DNA from: Gammaproteobacteria bacterium
Lineage (GTDB): Bacteria; Pseudomonadota; Gammaproteobacteria; Pseudomonadales; Pseudohongiellaceae
DNA: 64,000 bases
NCBI GenBank assembly: GCA_002706685.1
Contig: PALV01000020.1
Span: forward strand, 62,001 to 126,000
Reading direction: 5' to 3'
The notes beneath the pieces are model-generated. The model did no database searches and was not told the DNA's origin. It saw only the letters and a list, made by a program, of their open reading frames with translations. A program made the translations under genes and the position numbers. Of this stretch, positions 33,962-42,501 are shown piece by piece (the stretch's first letter is position 1; each line of letters starts with the position of its first letter).

Positions 33962-34702
33962 TCAATCCTGGGGGTGGCGACGAAATACCTTCTTGCCGGA
34001 AATCATGGCGGAAACCAGACCGCTACCGAAACGGACTTCTTCAACTACAACGGCAAGGACATGCAGGAAAGCCGACACAAGTAACAGCCAGAAGAATATT
34101 TTGTGAATCTCAATGAATGGCGCCCTGAATTCTCTCATTGCCGCATAACCTTCCGGATCCAGCATTTCCTTGGCGCCGGGCACCAGACCCACTAATTGAC
34201 TGTGATCTTCACCGGCACCAGTTGCCCACTCCGCAAACTCGTGCCCGAAAGGCGGGAAATATAGGTCTGTGCCTGCCAGCACCAGGCCGGTGGCCATTTG
34301 CCCGACCAGTAGAATATACAAAAACAGCAGCATCAGTCTGGCAGCCGGATTATGTCCGCGATACTCGGGAGGGTGGCCCGTGCGCACACCGTGCAACCAC
34401 GTTTTCAGGTCGCTCCTGAAGGATTTGCTGAACGGCATTACCGCCCCCCAGCGCGCCGTGCTGCTACCCACAAAGCCCCATACCAGGCGCCAGAGCAGAT
34501 TGAAGGCGAACACATATCCCACATAGGCGTGCATGATTTTAAGCGTTATCTTGCCCTCGCTACTGACTCCCAGCGAGTTGGCATACAGTATTGCCGAGCC
34601 GATGATCATCAGTGCCAATACACAGATCACGTTGACCCAATGGAATACCCTGATCGATCTATCCCAAACCTTCTCTTCGTATAGTCGGTTCTCATTAGTC
34701 AT
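33962..34702 (-). CDS. Cytochrome b (b561 / Ni-Fe hydrogenase type)
   Basis: A 246-aa integral membrane b-type cytochrome with four main membrane segments. Haem-ligand candidate histidines are in IRVFHWVNVICVL (helix 1), KIMHAYVGYVFAF (helix 2) and FIEIHKIFFWLLLVSAFLHVL (final helix), as in hydrogenase- and formate-dehydrogenase-type cytochrome b. It would shuttle electrons between quinol and a periplasmic or membrane partner. ATG 34702 is chosen, with AGGAG about 9 nt upstream; a longer frame begins at 34735. Its start overlaps the sensor kinase stop by 8 nt, so it is the last gene of the eight-gene unit that begins at 41002; it might supply electrons to the diiron oxidase encoded there. Confidence 0.88.
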   Translation of the reverse strand: MTNENRLYEEKVWDRSIRVFHWVNVICVLALMIIGSAILYANSLGVSSEGKITLKIMHAYVGYVFAFNLLWRLVWGFVGSSTARWGAVMPFSKSFRSDLKTWLHGVRTGHPPEYRGHNPAARLMLLFLYILLVGQMATGLVLAGTDLYFPPFGHEFAEWATGAGEDHSQLVGLVPGAKEMLDPEGYAAMREFRAPFIEIHKIFFWLLLVSAFLHVLAVVVEEVRFGSGLVSAMISGKKVFRRHPQD

Positions 34703-36125
34703 AGCCGCCACTCCTGTTGTGGACCATCGACCCATTTTGAGCCAACGTTATATCTGTTTGATGAATACGGTTGTCTGGAAAGCAAATCTGCACAAGCAGT
34801 CCGCCCAGGTCACTGGTTCCAAGCGTCATCGTTGCTTGGTGGCGCTGGACTATGCGTTGAACAATGGAAAGCCCCAGTCCAGTGCCGTTTGTATCTCCGC
34901 GGGAGAAAAATCGATCGGCCAGTTGTGCCCGGTCATCTTCAGCAACACCCGGTCCTGAGTCATGCGTACTCAGGCACCATTGCTGGCCGTCAGTTGATAT
35001 CCGCACAACAATGCGGGTTCCGTGTGGTGTATGCGTTATCGCATTGCCAACGACATTCTGAAGCAGAGTTTTTAGCGCACCGGGTTCAAACGCCTGGGCA
35101 TCAAGTTCCCTTCCTGAACTCTCCAGTTCCAAGACCTGCTCCTTCTGTAATGCAAGAGGCATGATGTCTGATAGTGCCATCCTGGCTTCTTCATACACAT
35201 TTACCGGCAGCTTTTTGACAACAACGGTATCCGAAAGCCTGGCAAGCTCCAGCATCTGTGACACCAGACGCGTTGCTCGCTCAACTGCATCGTGCAAATG
35301 CTGCATGGACTCCTGCCGGGTTGATGGATCACTCGCAGAGCGGGCATTGTTCAGATGGACTTTCATGACCGCCAATGGCGTGCGCAATTCGTGGGCCGCA
35401 TCCGCTATAAATCGTTGTTCGCGTGACAACAGTTGTTCTACCTGCGACAACAGGCGGTTTATGGCAGACTGCATGGGCGCCACTTCCTGAGGCAGATCAG
35501 ATTCGGTTAACGGGACCAGACTATCCGTATCACGTGACCGAACCTGCTGTGCGAGTCGATCCAGGGGTTTCAAACCCGAACCGATTGCCGCCCACACCAA
35601 AAGCAACATCAGCGGAATCCCAATCAAGTCTGGCACTATGGTTCCAAGAACTATCCGACTGACTGTTTCATCGCGGATGTCGCTACGCTCGCCAACCCAG
35701 ATCGACAATGATGCATCACGTTGATTAAGTACGTAGGCCCGCCAGTCTGAATCCGGTCGCGTCAAGGTCGAAAACCCGGGCGTCCAGTCGAGCAAGACGG
35801 GATCCGGCGCAGAAAAAGATGCAGCAATTACCTGCTCACTGGCATCCCTCACCATGTAGGCCACCTTGGCCTCATAGGGATGACCGATGTCCGGGTGGCT
35901 GGAGGCAGTCTCTACGAGTATTCTGGTCAGCTCATCATGATCAATCTGTGAGACCGGCTCATTAAGCAGCCCGGCCAGAACCCGGGCGCTTTGCGCCAGC
36001 TGCGCATCAAAAAGCTCTTCAACCTCATGAGCGGCATCCAGGTAACTAAAAAAGCCCAATAGTACCGACCCAAGAATCAGCAGGCCCATCACCCTGACTA
36101 TAATCCGTTTGCGAATCGAGCTCAT
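34695..36125 (-). CDS. Sensor histidine kinase (PmrB/QseC-like)
   Basis: A 476-aa membrane kinase with two membrane segments (RVMGLLILGSVLLGFFSYL and about residues 165-190) around a periplasmic sensor domain of some 130 residues. Then follow a HAMP-like linker, the HisKA box (RFIADAAHELRTPLAVMKVH, phosphorylated His), and the ATPase boxes (LLQNVVGNAITHTPHG, THDSGPGV, TGLGLSIVQRI). Architecture and sequence fit the TctE/QseC/PmrB branch. Its start overlaps the response regulator stop by 4 nt. Because a PmrA-type box precedes the operon, this pair likely controls its own transcription. The signal is unknown. Confidence 0.92.
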   Translation of the reverse strand: MSSIRKRIIVRVMGLLILGSVLLGFFSYLDAAHEVEELFDAQLAQSARVLAGLLNEPVSQIDHDELTRILVETASSHPDIGHPYEAKVAYMVRDASEQVIAASFSAPDPVLLDWTPGFSTLTRPDSDWRAYVLNQRDASLSIWVGERSDIRDETVSRIVLGTIVPDLIGIPLMLLLVWAAIGSGLKPLDRLAQQVRSRDTDSLVPLTESDLPQEVAPMQSAINRLLSQVEQLLSREQRFIADAAHELRTPLAVMKVHLNNARSASDPSTRQESMQHLHDAVERATRLVSQMLELARLSDTVVVKKLPVNVYEEARMALSDIMPLALQKEQVLELESSGRELDAQAFEPGALKTLLQNVVGNAITHTPHGTRIVVRISTDGQQWCLSTHDSGPGVAEDDRAQLADRFFSRGDTNGTGLGLSIVQRIVQRHQATMTLGTSDLGGLLVQICFPDNRIHQTDITLAQNGSMVHNRSGGYD

Positions 36126-36784
36126 GGTCTGGACTCAATCATGTAACCGACACCCCGCAAGGTCCGAATCAATTGCGGATAAAGTTTTTTTCGTAAATGG
36201 TGGATATGTACCTCCAGTGTATTGCTGTCCACGTCGTCCGCCCATCCGTACAGGCATTGCTCCAGCTGATCCCGAGTCAGCACTCTGTCAGGTTGCGAAA
36301 GCAGTTCATGCAAAAGAAGATATTCATTTCGCGACAAACTGATCATCTGTCCCTGATAAGTGACTTGCTGATTACCCGGGTTGAGGGTGACATCGCGCAT
36401 TTCAATGATCGGAGCTGCGCGCCCGGCACTCCTGCGCAGCAAAGCTCTGAGTCGAGCTTTAAGTTCATCGGTATCAAACGGTTTAATCAGGTAGTCATCT
36501 GCGCCGGCATCAAGACCAGCGATTCGATCTTTGATCCCATCCCTTGCGGTCAGAATAAGTACGGGCGTTCTGAGAGATCTGTCACGCATGGCGCGCAGCA
36601 CAGAAAGCCCGTCCAGTTTTGGCAAACCGAGATCAAGAATTACCAGGTCAAAATGTTCACTGCTGACAGCATGAAGCGCGCTGCGCCCGTCGTTCACAGG
36701 ATCAATGGTGTAGGACTCGGACCGCAAAGCCGTCAGGATTCCGTTAGCCAGTGATTCATCATCTTCTACCAACAGCACGCGCAT
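36122..36784 (-). CDS. OmpR-family response regulator (PmrA/QseB-like)
   Basis: A 220-aa two-domain regulator. The receiver has the acidic pocket (VEDDESLANG), phospho-acceptor Asp in DLVILDLGLPKLDG and Lys in DYLIKPFDTDE. The C-terminal winged helix (ISLSRNEYLLLHELLSQPDR, then VHIHHLRKKLYPQLIRTLRG) is typical of the PmrA/QseB subfamily that binds direct repeats of CTTAA-type half-sites. Such a site occurs at 41043-41059, upstream of the first gene of this same operon. It lies 18 nt downstream of the TPR gene. Confidence 0.94.
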   Translation of the reverse strand: MRVLLVEDDESLANGILTALRSESYTIDPVNDGRSALHAVSSEHFDLVILDLGLPKLDGLSVLRAMRDRSLRTPVLILTARDGIKDRIAGLDAGADDYLIKPFDTDELKARLRALLRRSAGRAAPIIEMRDVTLNPGNQQVTYQGQMISLSRNEYLLLHELLSQPDRVLTRDQLEQCLYGWADDVDSNTLEVHIHHLRKKLYPQLIRTLRGVGYMIESRP

Positions 36785-36802
36785 TTCAGCACTCCTGAGC
36801 GT

Positions 36803-37423
36803 TTACAGTTTGGACAGCAGAGCCTGAACTTCCGCGCGTCGGCCACGGTCTGCCAGCTCTCGATCGGGTCGAGGCGTCGCCTGCAAGGCTTTCTGCAAGA
36901 CCACACGAGCCTCGTCATAACGTTTTTCGCGCATCAAGTAATCGCCCATAAAGTAGTTACTGTCGATGCCGTCAGGGTTGATCTCAAGTGCTTTGAGTAA
37001 CAACTTTTCGGCCTGCTTTTTATCGCCAAAGGCAAGGGGCCAGCCCGGCACCTGGTAATACAGCGCTCCCAGACTTGTGTACGCAGAGCCCTGCAATGCA
37101 TCAGGGTCCAGCTCCAGTGCTGTCTCAAGCTCCCGGCGCGCCTGCTTTACACGGGACAACGCACCCAGGCCACCATCGACCCCCGCCCAGGTGCTCAGGA
37201 TGATACCGTACCAGATATGATTTTCTGCACTTTCCGGATGAGAGTTCACCAGTGCTTCTGCTTTCTTCGCCAGCGCCTCAAACACTTCTGACTGCCGGTT
37301 GGTCGACGTCTGGTAGTTCGCCACTGCCCAGTCTGACTGCAATACTTCGTAGTCTGACGCCATCGCCAGTGAACTGCCTGACATGATAGCCATTACTAAC
37401 AATACTGTTTTGATGTACATCAC
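36803..37423 (-). CDS. Exported TPR-repeat protein
   Basis: A 206-aa protein with a signal peptide (TVLLVMAIMSGSSLAMAS) and three or four tetratricopeptide-like helical pairs, e.g. AENHIWYGIILSTWAG, ALQGSAYTSLGALYYQVPG and GIDSNYFMGDYLMREKRYDE. It should reside in the periplasm and serve as a binding scaffold. Its start overlaps the SDR stop by 4 nt, which makes it part of the haemolysin-ligase-oxidase operon. The exact partner is unknown. Confidence 0.85.
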   Translation of the reverse strand: MMYIKTVLLVMAIMSGSSLAMASDYEVLQSDWAVANYQTSTNRQSEVFEALAKKAEALVNSHPESAENHIWYGIILSTWAGVDGGLGALSRVKQARRELETALELDPDALQGSAYTSLGALYYQVPGWPLAFGDKKQAEKLLLKALEINPDGIDSNYFMGDYLMREKRYDEARVVLQKALQATPRPDRELADRGRRAEVQALLSKL

Positions 37424-38217
37424 GATTCCTCAACTTGGGTTGCAAAACGGCGGATTACGGACAGCTGCTTGTGGATTGAACGACCAACCAGATTTGGCAA
37501 CAGTCCGTTGATTCGGATAAACAGGCGTTCCGGGAAGCCCAGATGAACCTCAGAAAGCCCCTGCTCCAGCGCCAGCATCAGCCTTCGCGCCACTTCCTCA
37601 GGTGCATCCGTTTTTACCTTCAGCGCCTGGTTCATTTGTTCGATGGCTTTACTGTTCATGGCTGTCCGTGTTGCCCGAGGCGCCAGATACAGCACACCGA
37701 CCTGCGTGTCTGCCAGTTCACGGCGCAGGGCTTCTGAAAAACCCCGCAAGGCGAATTTGGTGGCACAGTAAGTGGCGAATCCGGGATAACCGATGGCACC
37801 GAATGTCGATCCGATCATTACGACACTGGCCTCTGGCGCACGCTTGAGCAAAGGCAACATCGATCTTGTCAGCAACAGGGTCGATGTCAGGTTGATATCC
37901 ACCATGTCACTGACCTGCGCATCACTTTGATGTTCAAACATATCAAAATCATTTATTCCCGCCGCATTGATCAGCAGATTAAACCCGGCTCGCTCTTTCA
38001 TGATTTGTACAAGATGCTCCCGGTCGATTTTGTTTCGTATGTCCGCTCGGACCGGAACAACTGAAGATCCATGATGAGCCACCACCCGCGCCAAAACCGC
38101 TTCGTCGCGACCTACCACCACTACCTCGGCACCTGCCGAGATGAGGCTGCCAAGTATGCACTGCCCCATACCACCGGTAGCGCCGGTCAGCAGCACAACA
38201 CTACCCCGCAAGCGCAT
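37420..38217 (-). CDS. Short-chain dehydrogenase/reductase
   Basis: A 265-aa classical SDR. The NAD(P)-binding Gly motif (LLTGATGGMGQC), the NAAGIN motif, and the catalytic Ser...Tyr-x3-Lys (IGSTFGAIG, then TYCATKFALRG) are intact. The C-terminal half has extra basic residues and a hydrophobic end that may dock at a membrane or carrier protein. ATG 38217 (AGGAGAAC 3-8 nt upstream) is chosen over an upstream frame to 38259 that overlaps the diiron oxidase gene more deeply. Within this operon it likely reduces or oxidises an acyl-derived aldehyde, alcohol or ketone; no substrate can be read. Confidence 0.92.
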   Translation of the reverse strand: MRLRGSVVLLTGATGGMGQCILGSLISAGAEVVVVGRDEAVLARVVAHHGSSVVPVRADIRNKIDREHLVQIMKERAGFNLLINAAGINDFDMFEHQSDAQVSDMVDINLTSTLLLTRSMLPLLKRAPEASVVMIGSTFGAIGYPGFATYCATKFALRGFSEALRRELADTQVGVLYLAPRATRTAMNSKAIEQMNQALKVKTDAPEEVARRLMLALEQGLSEVHLGFPERLFIRINGLLPNLVGRSIHKQLSVIRRFATQVEES

Positions 38218-38872
38218 AACGTTCTCCTGATACCGGCAGTGTTCTGAACATCTGCGCATATAAGTAATAAACGACTTTTGCCGTGTCTATGACACAGTTT
38301 CTGTCTTCTTCGTTGTCCAGCCGGTTGACCAGTTTTTCGTAGAACTTCATGTGCTCCAGGTCCAGCGATCCGTGCGAACTAAGGTAGTTGAATGCCTTTG
38401 CCGGCAGATTGAGACTTTTCTGCAGCGTGTTCGCTGCGAGCGTCGCCAGTTCAATGCTGGTACCCTCGAGAACAAAGATCATGCCAAGCATGGCAACAGG
38501 ATTCTTTCGGTTAATCCGATCGTACATTGTGCTGACCATCAACTCTGTCGCCAACGCCGGTTTCCCACGCCGCACTGCCTCTGCATCGCCGCCACAGGCT
38601 TTAATATCATTAAGAATCCATTCCTGGTGCCCGTATTCCTCCTCGATGTATTCCGCCATGGCACCTCTAAGCCATTCCAGCCTGGCAGGCAATCTGGCTC
38701 CGCACGCCATCAACAAAGGCACCGTGTGACTAACATGATGAAATGCCTGTTCCAGAAATGAGATATAACTATTCAGCTCAACATTGCCGCCCAGGGCATC
38801 CTTAATAAGAGGTGAACTGAAAAGATACTGCTTGTCACTGAGTGTGGCTTCTATCAATTGCTGGTAAAACAT
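38201..38872 (-). CDS. Haem-oxygenase-like diiron oxidase (UndA/TenA fold)
   Basis: A 223-aa all-helical protein of the iron-containing redox enzyme family. From ATG 38872 the metal ligand set reads Glu79-x2-His82 (EEEYGHQEW), Glu136 (FVLEGTSIE) and His167-x3-Asp171-x2-His174 (SHGSLDLEHMKF). This E-x2-H ... E ... H-x3-D-x2-H pattern is the signature of HDO enzymes such as UndA, which converts medium-chain fatty acids to terminal alkenes. ATG 38872 overlaps the ligase stop (TGATG) with GGAG 8 nt upstream; a GTG at 38881 is possible. Next to an acyl-activating enzyme and an SDR, oxidation of a fatty acyl substrate is a fair inference. Confidence 0.88.
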   Translation of the reverse strand: MFYQQLIEATLSDKQYLFSSPLIKDALGGNVELNSYISFLEQAFHHVSHTVPLLMACGARLPARLEWLRGAMAEYIEEEYGHQEWILNDIKACGGDAEAVRRGKPALATELMVSTMYDRINRKNPVAMLGMIFVLEGTSIELATLAANTLQKSLNLPAKAFNYLSSHGSLDLEHMKFYEKLVNRLDNEEDRNCVIDTAKVVYYLYAQMFRTLPVSGERYALAG

Positions 38873-40317
38873 CACGTGCACTCCAAACTTAGTTTTGATG
38901 GCTGGAAAAATGACTGGTAGCAGTCGAGAATCTGTTCGCGTCGCAAACGGCCGTTTGCCGTCAGCTGTCTGTTCTGAGTACTGAAAGGTGCCCTCGCCCG
39001 GATCCAGATGGAGACCTGGGCATAGTCAGGCAATCGGGTATTGGCAAGATCAATAGCGCTTTGCACGGCCTGGTCTGACCCACTGGAGACAATTACAGCG
39101 ACATTTATTGGTAGCGCTTCCCCGTACACAAACGCCTGGTTGATTTCAGGCTGGCTGCACAACTCTGCCTCTACCCACTCCGGATTGACGTTGCGACCAA
39201 ACGCGGTGATGAATTGATGCTTCTTGCGTCCACTGATCGTGAGATAGCCATCGGTAATAGTGCCGATATCTCCGGTAGGCCAGGGCTGGTCCGGGTCGTG
39301 TGGATTATCGAGATACCCGAGTACAGCGGCGCCCAGGACCATAATCTCACCATCATCTGCCAGCATGACCTGAAGATGTGGCAATGCTTTTCCTACCGTG
39401 CCTGGACGATGCGCACCTGGGCGATTAAGACAGACGACTGAAGCACACTCTGACAGTCCATAACCTTCATATACCGGCCACTGGAGCTTGCTTACCTGAT
39501 CCAGTAATCCTTGTGCTACCCGACCGCCACCAACAGCAATAAAGCGAAAGGAGTCGGGTAACACAAAACCCCTGTTTGCCGCCTTAAGCAGGCCCGCCAG
39601 AAGCTGTGGCACAAGAATCATGCTGTTAGCCCGAGTTCTGGCGATACTGGCAAGCAGATTCTGCTGCTCCTCAGCATCCACTGACAAAGGTTTAATGTCA
39701 CGGACACACACCGCTGCTCCCGACATGAAAGCAGCCCAGACACCCAGATTCTCCAATAGCACGGCGAGGGGCAGCAGCATCAAGTGACGACCAATTCGCT
39801 GACCCGCCATCGCATCGCGCAGCGCTGCCGCCACTTGTAGCATTGCGGCTGCTGAAAGACAGACACCTTTGGGCGCACCGGTCGTTCCGGATGTAAAGGT
39901 GACTTTCGCTGTTCCTGGCGGCATTACCACAGGAATCACACGCCGCTGCCAGCCACACAGGCCGGCTGCGAAGTTGAGTGCCTTTAACGACAGTGATTCG
40001 AGCACCGGGCCGATCCAGGTGTCTGCGCCCGTCTGATTCAGTACATGTTGAACCTGACTCGGTGTAAAAAAAGGCGGAATTGGCACACATATCAGTCCCG
40101 CCTGAAGTATCGCCAGATCCCAGGTCAGCCATTCGACCGGATTGGACTCAAACAGGGCCACAACCCGGGCACCACTGATGGTCAGCTGCTCACAGCGGAG
40201 TGCAACTCCCTTTTGCAGGTCATGATAGGTGTATGCGCGATTTTCCGTCTCAATCGCAACGGTATCCGGACTCGTACCCCGCAGGATGCGATGAAGTACG
40301 TTCTCAGGCACAGTCAC
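38872..40317 (-). CDS. AMP-ligase family protein with altered A10 motif
   Basis: A 481-aa adenylate-forming superfamily member. Typical motifs include the P-loop (VTFTSGTTGAPKGVCLSAAA), A5 (YEGYGLSECASVVCLNRPG), and the hinge (GDIGTITDGYLTISGRKKHQ). The A10 motif near the C-terminus reads LTANGRLRRE: the catalytic lysine of the usual NGK is Arg, so adenylation may be impaired or altered. The acyl-binding regions resemble long-chain acyl-CoA synthetases, but the N-domain is shorter. GTG 40317 is chosen because AGGAGG lies 6 nt upstream; it overlaps the haemolysin-family gene by 14 nt. The diiron oxidase follows with a 1-nt overlap. Confidence 0.85.
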   Translation of the reverse strand: MTVPENVLHRILRGTSPDTVAIETENRAYTYHDLQKGVALRCEQLTISGARVVALFESNPVEWLTWDLAILQAGLICVPIPPFFTPSQVQHVLNQTGADTWIGPVLESLSLKALNFAAGLCGWQRRVIPVVMPPGTAKVTFTSGTTGAPKGVCLSAAAMLQVAAALRDAMAGQRIGRHLMLLPLAVLLENLGVWAAFMSGAAVCVRDIKPLSVDAEEQQNLLASIARTRANSMILVPQLLAGLLKAANRGFVLPDSFRFIAVGGGRVAQGLLDQVSKLQWPVYEGYGLSECASVVCLNRPGAHRPGTVGKALPHLQVMLADDGEIMVLGAAVLGYLDNPHDPDQPWPTGDIGTITDGYLTISGRKKHQFITAFGRNVNPEWVEAELCSQPEINQAFVYGEALPINVAVIVSSGSDQAVQSAIDLANTRLPDYAQVSIWIRARAPFSTQNRQLTANGRLRREQILDCYQSFFQPSKLSLECT

Positions 40318-41002
40318 GATTCGCCTCCTCCGCCACCATGACCGATAAGTACAACGGCGTATAGGAAACTCTCGCAAAGACATCCGACAACTGGAGTTGA
40401 CGGTATCCCTCCGGAATATAGCCACCCATGACCTTGGGCTTAGTGGCATAGTAGCTACCCCACTGCGAGGCACCATCACGCAGACGGATCGGGTCAGCGT
40501 CGGCCAGAACAACCGGACTGAGTGTAAGGCGGGAAAAACTGTTTAACAGAAGCGGGGTGCCAGTGAACGCCACCCATTTAAATTCACTGCAGTACAGGTA
40601 GTGCGTCAGGGCGACGATCAGTAACCTGGCCATCCCGGGCGAAGTTGAAACGAGGTTGCCCACCTCGATGATATCCGACGTCGAGGCTGCCAGCGTGCTG
40701 GCTGCACTTATTAGACGCTCAATGGGGGCATCCAGATACTGCTGCAGAAACAGGGGCTCGTCGTCGGCCGTTCGTAAACCAACCACGGCGACTATTTCAC
40801 CCTGCATCTCCAGCCCCAGTAGCAGGGGCATGAACTGGGTAATCTGGGCGTCGTAGACATTAGAGAAGTGTCGGCTGACGCACTGCTCCATATCTGTGCG
40901 AAGACGCCGGTCAGCGTCTGAACGGCGACTGAGTCGCAGTTTGATATCCTGATGGCCTATAGCACCCAGTATATTTGCGGTAGAACACAATAACTGACTC
41001 AT
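40304..41002 (-). CDS. Thermostable haemolysin family protein
   Basis: A 232-aa protein of the family named after the Vibrio delta-type thermostable haemolysin (delta-VPH). Visible family marks are HFSNVYDAQITQFMPLLLGL, an EVGNLVSTSPGMARLLIVAL segment and YYATKPKVMGGYIP. The fold is thought to be related to acyl-homoserine lactone synthases and GNAT acyltransferases, so an acyl-transfer role is more plausible than lysis; this is inference. It has no signal peptide. ATG 41002 has GAGGG 6 nt upstream. It is the first gene of the eight-gene operon and lies about 40 nt from the PmrA-type box. Confidence 0.88.
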   Translation of the reverse strand: MSQLLCSTANILGAIGHQDIKLRLSRRSDADRRLRTDMEQCVSRHFSNVYDAQITQFMPLLLGLEMQGEIVAVVGLRTADDEPLFLQQYLDAPIERLISAASTLAASTSDIIEVGNLVSTSPGMARLLIVALTHYLYCSEFKWVAFTGTPLLLNSFSRLTLSPVVLADADPIRLRDGASQWGSYYATKPKVMGGYIPEGYRQLQLSDVFARVSYTPLYLSVMVAEEANRDCA

Positions 41003-41042
41003 GATAATCCCTCTGAAGACAGGCTTATCATGCGTGTGAATT

Positions 41043-41059
41043 CTTAAGGTCGGCTTAAG
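41043..41059 (-). promoter_or_regulatory. PmrA/QseB-type response regulator box
   Basis: CTTAAG-N5-CTTAAG at 41043-41059 matches the direct-repeat box known for PmrA/QseB-type regulators. It lies 40 nt upstream of the first gene (41002) of the operon that encodes just such a regulator (36122-36784). The half-site is itself palindromic, so orientation is set by the gene. I could not place a convincing -10 element. Confidence 0.65.
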
Positions 41060-41176
41060 ACTTGCGGTTATTTATGGAAAGTCGCAGATTGAAGGTATCA
41101 CCATGAACCCAACGCGATCGGGAGACCGTGCTGGGTTCACTGACATAGTAGATGCCTGAATCAGATTCGCAGACAG

Positions 41177-42499
41177 TTACTCATCGGAGGCCGGAGCCTC
41201 CAGCTCATAACGGAACACATACTGAACATTCGGCACGTCAACCGCCTGGCCGGCGACCACACGTGGCCTGAAACGGAACTGCTTGGTAGCGGCCACTGCT
41301 GTGTGATCAAACATATAGGGAGGTTCAGCCTCCAGCACCCGGATAGAGTCTGAATCGACGACGCCGTCAGCTGTCACAGTGAACCTTACGTGCACCCATC
41401 CCTCAATTCTCTCGTCGGCTGCCTGCTGCGGATACATCGGCTCGACAGTATTCAGCGGTATCAATTCCTGATCGACGTCACGACTTTCCGGATTGGGCTG
41501 CTCCTGAGCCTGCAGCATCTGATGGCTACCCATCACCCACAGCACTGTTGCTGAAAGTAAGGCAACAGCGGCCAGCGATCTGCGCATTTGGCGTTTTGAT
41601 TGTTGTGCGTTCATCACGTTCTCCTCAAGCACTCGGCTTATTCTTTGTTTTAGTGTGTGGCGGTCGTGCATGGTCTGCACCAGCATGCTGCTGATGCGTC
41701 TGGAACGCCGGGCATGGATACAGCCGGTTGCCACTCCCAGCAAACTTTCTGCGTAGTCGGTATTCATGCGGCCCGCACGCAGCACGGCCGCATCACAACT
41801 GTTTTCAGAAGATTCATGCAGACGCTTCGCGGCGACCCAGGCCAGCGGATTTATCCAGAAGGCGCAGGTGGTCAGATAGGACAGAAGAGCAGTCAACCAG
41901 TCCAGTCTTTTGATATGGCAAAGCTCATGCAACAACACATCGGTCACTACCGAGTCAGACCACTTTGATGACACGCCTGGCAGGAGAATTGTTGGTCTGA
42001 GCAGCCCGAATGAAACCGGCGAGTCCAGCGAATCATTGACCCGCAGCACAACAGGTCTTTTTATCTGCAGGCGATCTTTCAACTCACTGAGCTGCGTCAC
42101 TGTTCTGGAGTCGGCCGGTAATTGAGACTGGCGTACAATGCTGGCAAGACGCACTGCGGCTATCAGCAGCCGGGACATCAGCAGCACTGCCACACTGGCG
42201 TAAAGTGCAATCAGAAGCGTTACAAAAGACCAGCTCCCCGTCGATGCGCTCTGCAGGGTGCTGACGCGCAACTCGAACAGCGCAGATGCGGGAGCGCCAG
42301 CTGCCTCTTCAAACTGTAAACCTTGAAAAATGACTCCCGTGACGGGCAGCATGATCAGACAACAAAGACAGCCCAGCCACAAAAGGTGCTGACTTGCCGC
42401 GACGCGACGCTTGCTCAACAGTTTTTCTGCAAGCACGAAGACCAGAACCAGTAGCACCGATTTTCCGAGCAAGTCGATCAACCAGATTGCCTGTTCCAT
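41177..42499 (-). CDS. M56-family (BlaR1-like) metallopeptidase with C-terminal TonB domain
   Basis: A 440-aa membrane protein. The N-terminal part has four membrane segments and a cytoplasmic zinc metallopeptidase of family M56 (LLHELCHIKRLDWLTALLSY; HExxH-type with downstream acidic residues) as in BlaR1/MecR1. A last membrane segment near residue 320 leads into a TonB C-terminal domain (NTVEPMYPQQAADERIEGWV, VRFTVTADG, FRFRPRV). The sensor penicillin-binding domain of BlaR1 is replaced by this TonB-like domain. It starts 3 nt after the BlaI-type repressor gene, so the two form a signalling pair: the peptidase probably leads to repressor cleavage upon an envelope signal. Confidence 0.9.
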   Translation of the reverse strand: MEQAIWLIDLLGKSVLLVLVFVLAEKLLSKRRVAASQHLLWLGCLCCLIMLPVTGVIFQGLQFEEAAGAPASALFELRVSTLQSASTGSWSFVTLLIALYASVAVLLMSRLLIAAVRLASIVRQSQLPADSRTVTQLSELKDRLQIKRPVVLRVNDSLDSPVSFGLLRPTILLPGVSSKWSDSVVTDVLLHELCHIKRLDWLTALLSYLTTCAFWINPLAWVAAKRLHESSENSCDAAVLRAGRMNTDYAESLLGVATGCIHARRSRRISSMLVQTMHDRHTLKQRISRVLEENVMNAQQSKRQMRRSLAAVALLSATVLWVMGSHQMLQAQEQPNPESRDVDQELIPLNTVEPMYPQQAADERIEGWVHVRFTVTADGVVDSDSIRVLEAEPPYMFDHTAVAATKQFRFRPRVVAGQAVDVPNVQYVFRYELEAPASDE

Positions 42500-42501
42500 A
42501 A

